Below are positions 31,258-35,321 of a DNA stretch of 35,321 nt, one piece after another. The notes under the pieces were generated by a model. It had not been told where the DNA came from. It worked only from the letters and a program-made list of their open reading frames with translations, and ran no database searches. The position numbers were made by a program, and so were the translations under genes. Position 1 is the first letter of the stretch. Each line of letters begins with the position of its first letter. Source of the stretch: Pseudomonas bohemica (lineage in GTDB: Bacteria > Pseudomonadota > Gammaproteobacteria > Pseudomonadales > Pseudomonadaceae); the NCBI RefSeq assembly GCF_002934685.1, contig NZ_NKHL01000076.1, forward strand, positions 1 through 35,321. Reading direction: 5' to 3'.

Positions 31258-33493
31258 TCGAGTCGGTCGGGACTTCCTTGACGCCTGCGGCGACAGTGAC
31301 GGCGGCTAGCCTGCGAAGCTCGCGGATGGCCAGTTTCCGGGCGTAAATCCGAAGCGCAACATCGTTGGCGATAAATGTGCCTGCAGCGTTGTACGCGCCC
31401 AGGATCGCAGTGCCGGGAATGTCGTGTGCGTAGTTGATTTCGAGCGGTCTGAACGCGATTCGTTTTGCCACGATGGGCTGCCGGGCGTTTTCGTGGTTCT
31501 GATAGAGATGGTAGCCGTCGTATCTGCGCGCATCGATCACATAGGTGTACCCGCCTTTATGACCGCCGTAGTAATACGCTCCGGCGCCTCCGTTGTCATA
31601 GAACACTGACGTTGAAATGCCTTTTCCGTCCAGGTCCAGCGCATCATGGCCGCCGCCGAAGCCTCCACGTACGCCGGTAACCTGATGGATATCTTTCTGT
31701 ATGTCCGCCGCCGGGGTCCGGAGTTTGAATCCCTCTTCGAAAATCTCTTCCGGTGGGCGCATGTCACCCCGGAAGACCTTGCCGCGGTAGATGACCAGAC
31801 GATGGCCTTCTACCGTTTTTTCAAGCAGCTGACTGCCATGACTCACCAAAACCTGAGCGTTCCCTGGGCCGCCCGACAGGTGCGTTTTCACCTTGTCCTT
31901 AAGTGCTTTCACTTTGAAGACAGGCGGTTTGAAGCCCTCTACCGTCATCTGCGGCTTGCCGGGGTAGGGACGTGTTTTTTTCAGGTATCTGAACACGCGG
32001 GTAGCGATCTTGGTCTTCGCCGCTGCCGATACCGTTTTGCCCACCACCTTGAATGCCAGCGGACCGGTGGCCTCCATGATGGATGCAAATAGCGCCGCCT
32101 TGTAGTGCTTGTCCGCTTCTTCAGGCGTGTCGGCATTCGCTCCGCGCACTACCTCCAACGCTGCGGCACCCTGCCCGAGCAGAAATGACACCAGCAAGCG
32201 TACCGTCAGACTGCCACCGCCAAGCGGGGCCGTTGCAGCGACGGAAAGAACCTGAAGAACGTTTGCACCCGCTGCCAGCAATTTGTCCGTCAACCGTTCA
32301 CTGTCGGTGGACACCAGCGTGTCGATGTCCGATAGCATTCGCTTGAGCCTGAATGCTTGCAGCGTCTCAAACGGGTCCATGACTCTATGAAACATCAGCG
32401 GAGGCATTTTGGTGAGGTAGACACCGATCATCAGGTTCGAATACACCAGCTTGTCGTGACCCTTTATGAGCCGCTCATAGACGGGCAACCGCTCCAGGAT
32501 CAAACGGCGCAGTTGAGTCGACGTTTCAATGACCCATCGACGATTCGCACGGGGCAGGGGCAGCACTGCGTCTGCTTGCGTGGCACCCAGAAAGATCAGT
32601 AATCCGTCAGCAAATTCGTCAGTGTTTGACCGTAGATACAGCGCCTGAGAAACGTCGACCCGTCTGAGCCGGGTTCTGAACTCCACGGCATCGAGTCTGG
32701 CTTCGCCGCGCCCATAGGCGAGCGCCAGTTGGCGATGCCGTTCGAGAACGTCAGCGCGTGCGGCGTACTTTTCGAGACGGTCCTTCACCTCGATCTCTGC
32801 CTGGAGCTTGAGCATGAACCTGGCCTCGTCGGTGCTCAAACGTTGCTCGACATCAGCCTTGTAGCTTTCCTGCAAGTTGGCCGACTCCAGCGAGTCGATC
32901 AGGTCCCTGGGGAAACCATCGGGCCATTCCACTTGCACCTGTTGATAGTCGTCGACGTGGCGTCGATAACTGTCGGTAACGATCTGGTCGATCGTGAACT
33001 GCATGGTTTCACGGGGGCCCAAGAACGCGTTGGCGTTAATCAATCCTTTCTGCGCCGATGGCCGGTGACGAAAGCTGACCTTGACCGGTGTCTTGCCGTG
33101 GATACGGTTTTTCAGTTCTTCCGGGGCGCTCGATCCGTCGATGAGCTTGCGTATTGCCTTCTGGATATAAAGCAACGGATCCAGCAAAGCCGGATCGTAG
33201 ACGCTGTCGTACAGCGCGATCATTTGGTTGGTAATAGTGTTCAGCTCTTGCGGGTGAAGCTCGTCAGCGCTTTCTTTCGCTTCGTGGTCAGTTTGTTTTT
33301 CTTCTCCATCTGCTTGGTTGCTGTTTTTGTCAGCGCTACCGTCTTCATGGCCGTCTTCTGTCATTGGACCGGAAAGATCGAAGCCTTCGTTGGTAAACGC
33401 CAGGTAGCCTTCGACGGTGTAGCCAGTGCCGGCCAACTCTTCGGACGTCAGGCCCTCGTCGGCAAAATCGTAAAAGCGCGGGTGTTTGCTCAT
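31244..33493 (-). CDS. Large putative toxin with C-terminal pertussis-S1-like ADP-ribosyltransferase domain
   Basis: Protein of 749 residues. The C-terminal ~180 residues show the R-STS-E layout: Arg575 in VFRGDMRPPEEIFEEGF (pertussis S1 reads VYRYDSRPPEDVFQNGF), Ser627-Thr628-Ser629 in GISTSVF, the strand GYTYVIDARRYDG (cf. GYIYEVRADNN), and Glu685 in LEINYAHDIP (cf. SEYLAHRRIP around catalytic Glu129). Such enzymes move ADP-ribose from NAD to a target protein. Residues ~1-540 are an acidic, low-complexity start (DGHEDGSADKNSNQADGEEK) and a large helical region with a hydrophobic stretch (~425-465). They recall the DUF6543/dermonecrotic-toxin-type N-termini of Pseudomonas, but this is uncertain. 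No signal peptide, PAAR or Rhs part is seen, and no immunity gene adjoins. The target is unknown. Confidence 0.78.
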   Translation of the reverse strand: MSKHPRFYDFADEGLTSEELAGTGYTVEGYLAFTNEGFDLSGPMTEDGHEDGSADKNSNQADGEEKQTDHEAKESADELHPQELNTITNQMIALYDSVYDPALLDPLLYIQKAIRKLIDGSSAPEELKNRIHGKTPVKVSFRHRPSAQKGLINANAFLGPRETMQFTIDQIVTDSYRRHVDDYQQVQVEWPDGFPRDLIDSLESANLQESYKADVEQRLSTDEARFMLKLQAEIEVKDRLEKYAARADVLERHRQLALAYGRGEARLDAVEFRTRLRRVDVSQALYLRSNTDEFADGLLIFLGATQADAVLPLPRANRRWVIETSTQLRRLILERLPVYERLIKGHDKLVYSNLMIGVYLTKMPPLMFHRVMDPFETLQAFRLKRMLSDIDTLVSTDSERLTDKLLAAGANVLQVLSVAATAPLGGGSLTVRLLVSFLLGQGAAALEVVRGANADTPEEADKHYKAALFASIMEATGPLAFKVVGKTVSAAAKTKIATRVFRYLKKTRPYPGKPQMTVEGFKPPVFKVKALKDKVKTHLSGGPGNAQVLVSHGSQLLEKTVEGHRLVIYRGKVFRGDMRPPEEIFEEGFKLRTPAADIQKDIHQVTGVRGGFGGGHDALDLDGKGISTSVFYDNGGAGAYYYGGHKGGYTYVIDARRYDGYHLYQNHENARQPIVAKRIAFRPLEINYAHDIPGTAILGAYNAAGTFIANDVALRIYARKLAIRELRRLAAVTVAAGVKEVPTDSITAD

Positions 33494-33692
33494 GGTGTCA
33501 TCCTTGACGTTGCGGCGGCCTGGTCATCAGGCCGTTTGGGTCACGCCCTCATCGGAGGGCAGCAGGCAGTATTGAGCGATAGTCAGCGGTTTGCTGTAGG
33601 CCTGTTCCGCTGTTGGAGGGGGAGAAAGCATCTGCGTCGGGTGATCAGTTCCCCCGCCGAGCGAGAATTCGTCGTTGGCGAGGCGGGAAGTG
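33494..33692. other. Intergenic stretch upstream of the toxin-like gene
   Basis: About 200 bases that should hold the minus-strand promoter of the toxin-like gene and the end of the SDR transcript. A small hairpin (CGGCCTG-gtcat-CAGGCCG, ~33520-33535) is visible, without a T-run. I see no clear promoter boxes or gene. Confidence 0.35.
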
Positions 33693-34517
33693 TTACAGCG
33701 ATTGGTCTATCTTGAAGCGCTTGCGCAATATCAGCTCCACCAGGCCCTTGGGCAGGAGCAGTGCCATCAGAGGCAACACGCGGCAGCCATTACCGGAACG
33801 CAGCAGGCGGGGAGGCGTGGCTTTTTGCACCGCATTGAATACATCGCGGGCAACCTCGCTGGCCGGGGTCGGGTGGGTTTGCGAAGCGTTGGCCCGGGCG
33901 CGGATGCCCTCACGCAACGGCCACCACGCAGAGGACTCATGAATCACCTGCTCGGCTTCATGGTTGGCGTTCTTTGCAAACTGCGTATCGACGGCGCCTG
34001 GCTGTACTTCCATGACGCGCATGCCGAACGGTGCCAGCTCCATGCGTAAAGCATCGCTCACCGCACTGACCGCCGCTTTGGACGCGCAATAGGCCCCGCC
34101 GAATGGCGTGGTCAACACTCCGGAAACGCTGCCCATGTTCACCACGAGCCCCCTGTTACTGCGCAGTAACGGGAACAGCGCGCGGGTGACACCGACGATG
34201 GAAAAGACGTTGGTCTCGAACTGCCTGCGCATTGCTTGCACGCCGCCATCGAGCAGCGGCCCGATTCCGCCGTAACCGGCGTTATTGATCAGCACGTCCA
34301 GACCCTTGCCATTTTCCTCGAGCTGTCCGGCGAGTCGCTCGAGTGCGGCACTGTCGTTTACATCCAGCTCCACCGCCTTGAAACCTGCCGCCGCCAGCGC
34401 ATCGACGTCGGCCGTCTTGCGCGCTGTGGCCCAGACCTCGTGACCTGCGGTCTTGAAGACATCCGCCAGGGCGCGGCCGATGCCGCTGGAACAACCGGTG
34501 ATCAGAACGACAGACAT
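33693..34517 (-). CDS. Short-chain dehydrogenase/reductase (classical SDR)
   Basis: Protein of 274 residues. The cofactor motif TGCSSGIG (7-14), NNAG (78-81) and catalytic Ser130, Tyr143, Lys147 (GAYCASK) are intact. Arg33 after the second strand suggests NADP preference. The C-terminal third (NHEAEQVIHESSAWWPLREG, LLPKGLVELILRKRFKI) resembles SDRs acting on lipid or hydrophobic substrates, but no substrate can be assigned. The gene at 34543 precedes it by 25 bases on the same strand, so the two are probably co-transcribed. Confidence 0.87.
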   Translation of the reverse strand: MSVVLITGCSSGIGRALADVFKTAGHEVWATARKTADVDALAAAGFKAVELDVNDSAALERLAGQLEENGKGLDVLINNAGYGGIGPLLDGGVQAMRRQFETNVFSIVGVTRALFPLLRSNRGLVVNMGSVSGVLTTPFGGAYCASKAAVSAVSDALRMELAPFGMRVMEVQPGAVDTQFAKNANHEAEQVIHESSAWWPLREGIRARANASQTHPTPASEVARDVFNAVQKATPPRLLRSGNGCRVLPLMALLLPKGLVELILRKRFKIDQSL

Positions 34518-34542
34518 GGTGATTCATTCCTTGAACGGTGGA

Positions 34543-35007
34543 TCAGTCGGAGAAGGTGCCTTGCAGGCGCTCGGCGCGAAACTCCAGCGTTTGCGGACGA
34601 TAACCGGTTCGCAGTGGCGGTAGCGGCAGGCAATCCTGCCACTGGCTGCCAGGCAACAACTCGCCGGGGCCGCGATAGCGCGGGGCGGTGTAAGTGTCGT
34701 CGGCGAGATTGACGGTATCCCCTGGCGCATAGGCGGCGACTTTCCAGCGCAACTCCTGCAGGGGCACGTCGTTACCGTTATCGATCAGTACCAGCAACGG
34801 GCGACCGGTCGGGCACTTCTCCGGCGCGTAGTCCAGGCGCAATTGCAGGCGATCGAGTCGTTGAGCATCACGTTTGTCCTGCCAGACCACCATGCCCGCG
34901 ACTATCCCCAGGCCGACAGCGGCGGCCAGTGACACCGGCAAGGCTTTGGCAGGATAGCGAAGCAGGAGGATTAGCCAGGTGAAGATCAGTATGGCGCCGA
35001 TGATCAT
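34543..35007 (-). CDS. Small membrane-anchored protein of unknown function
   Basis: I start at the ATG at 35007 (154 residues, MIIGAILIFTWLILLLRYPA); the frame is open to 35058 but that part looks non-coding, and purine-rich CGAAAG precedes the ATG. Two N-terminal helices (1-~16 and ~22-42, PVSLAAAVGLGIVAGMVVW) are followed by a soluble region with beta character (RPLLVLIDNGNDVPLQELRW, PRYRGPGELLPGSQWQDCLP). I do not recognise an enzyme motif. Length and layout match conserved Pseudomonas membrane proteins of no assigned role. It heads a probable two-gene unit with the SDR. Confidence 0.7.
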   Translation of the reverse strand: MIIGAILIFTWLILLLRYPAKALPVSLAAAVGLGIVAGMVVWQDKRDAQRLDRLQLRLDYAPEKCPTGRPLLVLIDNGNDVPLQELRWKVAAYAPGDTVNLADDTYTAPRYRGPGELLPGSQWQDCLPLPPLRTGYRPQTLEFRAERLQGTFSD

Positions 35008-35116
35008 CTTTCGGTCTCGCGAAGGCAGGTGAGGGCATCGTACCGAAAGGGGCCACATTGACCAAATTGCAATGAAAGCGTTGAGCTGTCCACGCGATTG
35101 AGCCGGCCTCTGGCTT

Positions 35117-35208
35117 CTGTGGGAGTGAGCTTGCTCACGAAAGCTCTGGTATTACCTTCGCAAATGGATGGCCGTTGCCTGCTTCTTCGTGCGCAAACTC
35201 ACTCCCGC
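35117..35208. repeat. REPIN, type a, near the right edge
   Basis: Left arm 35117-35144 (GTGGGAGTGAGCTTGCTCAC) and right arm 35185-35208 (GTGCGCAAACTCACTCCCGC) are inverted copies; the right arm has diverged at a few positions. Confidence 0.83.
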
Positions 35209-35282
35209 TTTTGGCAGAAAGTGTCGATAGTGTGCTGGAAGCATGTCTAGTCCTGAAATAGGTTTACACCTGTTTTACCCTC

Positions 35283-35313
35283 AAAACGCCCGATGCACCG
35301 CATCGGGCGTTTT
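35283..35313. terminator. Bidirectional intrinsic terminator
   Basis: AAAACGCCCGATGC (35283-35296) pairs perfectly with GCATCGGGCGTTTT (35300-35313) around the loop ACC. A- and T-rich ends on both sides suit either strand. It most likely ends a gene lying beyond the right edge. Confidence 0.85.
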
Positions 35314-35321
35314 GTATTTCA

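Larger units (their letters stand above)
35008..35321. other. Right-end intergenic region: promoter side, REPIN, terminator
   Basis: No gene is seen in these 314 bases. The left part should hold the promoter of the minus-strand unit. A type a REPIN occupies 35117-35208 and a strong hairpin occupies 35283-35313. Confidence 0.6.

Noticed and set aside
1..35321. tRNA, rRNA or integrase-attachment sites flanking the catabolic island
   Set aside because: I looked for tRNA-like cloverleaf segments and flanking direct repeats around 4.2 and 13.4 kb and saw none I could support.

Overview
The window reads as chromosome from a Pseudomonas of the P. fluorescens group. Coding density and G+C are high. 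Lineage-typical families are present (DUF3509, DUF3649/DUF3325, FecIR signalling, FUSC-DUF1656-HlyD efflux), and eight REPIN-like paired inverted repeats carry the Pseudomonas cores (GTGGGAGTGAGCTTGCTCAC or GTAGGAGCGCGCTTGCCCGC). This assignment is inference; no 16S or housekeeping marker is present.

Region 1 (1-4.3 kb). The left edge is the end of an IS3-family insertion sequence: the last 19 transposase residues plus a terminal repeat. It is inserted in the 3' end of a large PAAR-Rhs gene of the T6SS-effector type. The IS supplies the Rhs stop codon and leaves only 22 residues of the toxin tip.

Region 2 (4.3-13.4 kb). A sugar/polyol catabolic island. A minus-strand operon encodes an RbsABC-type importer (ATPase, permease, binding protein), a short-chain dehydrogenase, a zinc dehydrogenase and a two-subunit dihydroxyacetone-type kinase (DhaK, DhaL). 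Divergent from it are an RpiB-type isomerase and a SorC-family regulator, with candidate operators between them. This set matches known routes for tetritols (erythritol/threitol via erythrulose phosphate). The zinc dehydrogenase carries an in-frame TGA at codon 30 and is probably broken.

Region 3 (13.4-23.9 kb). A DUF3509 gene and an HPF/RaiA-like ribosome factor are followed by a Fur-box-preceded iron locus: DUF3649, PepSY membrane protein, DUF3325, ECF sigma factor, FecR anti-sigma factor and a TonB-dependent receptor with an STN signalling domain. Then come an AraC regulator and a divergent EamA exporter.

Region 4 (24-31.3 kb). A 2-hydroxyacid dehydrogenase, then a LysR regulator divergent from an efflux set: outer-membrane lipoprotein, FUSC permease, DUF1656 peptide and HlyD adaptor, an AaeXAB-like system with its own outer-membrane channel.

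Region 5 (31.2-35.3 kb). A 749-residue protein whose last ~180 residues have the R / STS / E layout of pertussis-toxin-S1-like ADP-ribosyltransferases. It is followed by a two-gene unit (SDR and a small membrane protein), a REPIN and a strong terminator.

The most notable items are the ADP-ribosyltransferase toxin candidate, the IS-decapitated Rhs effector and the nonsense codon in an otherwise intact tetritol operon.
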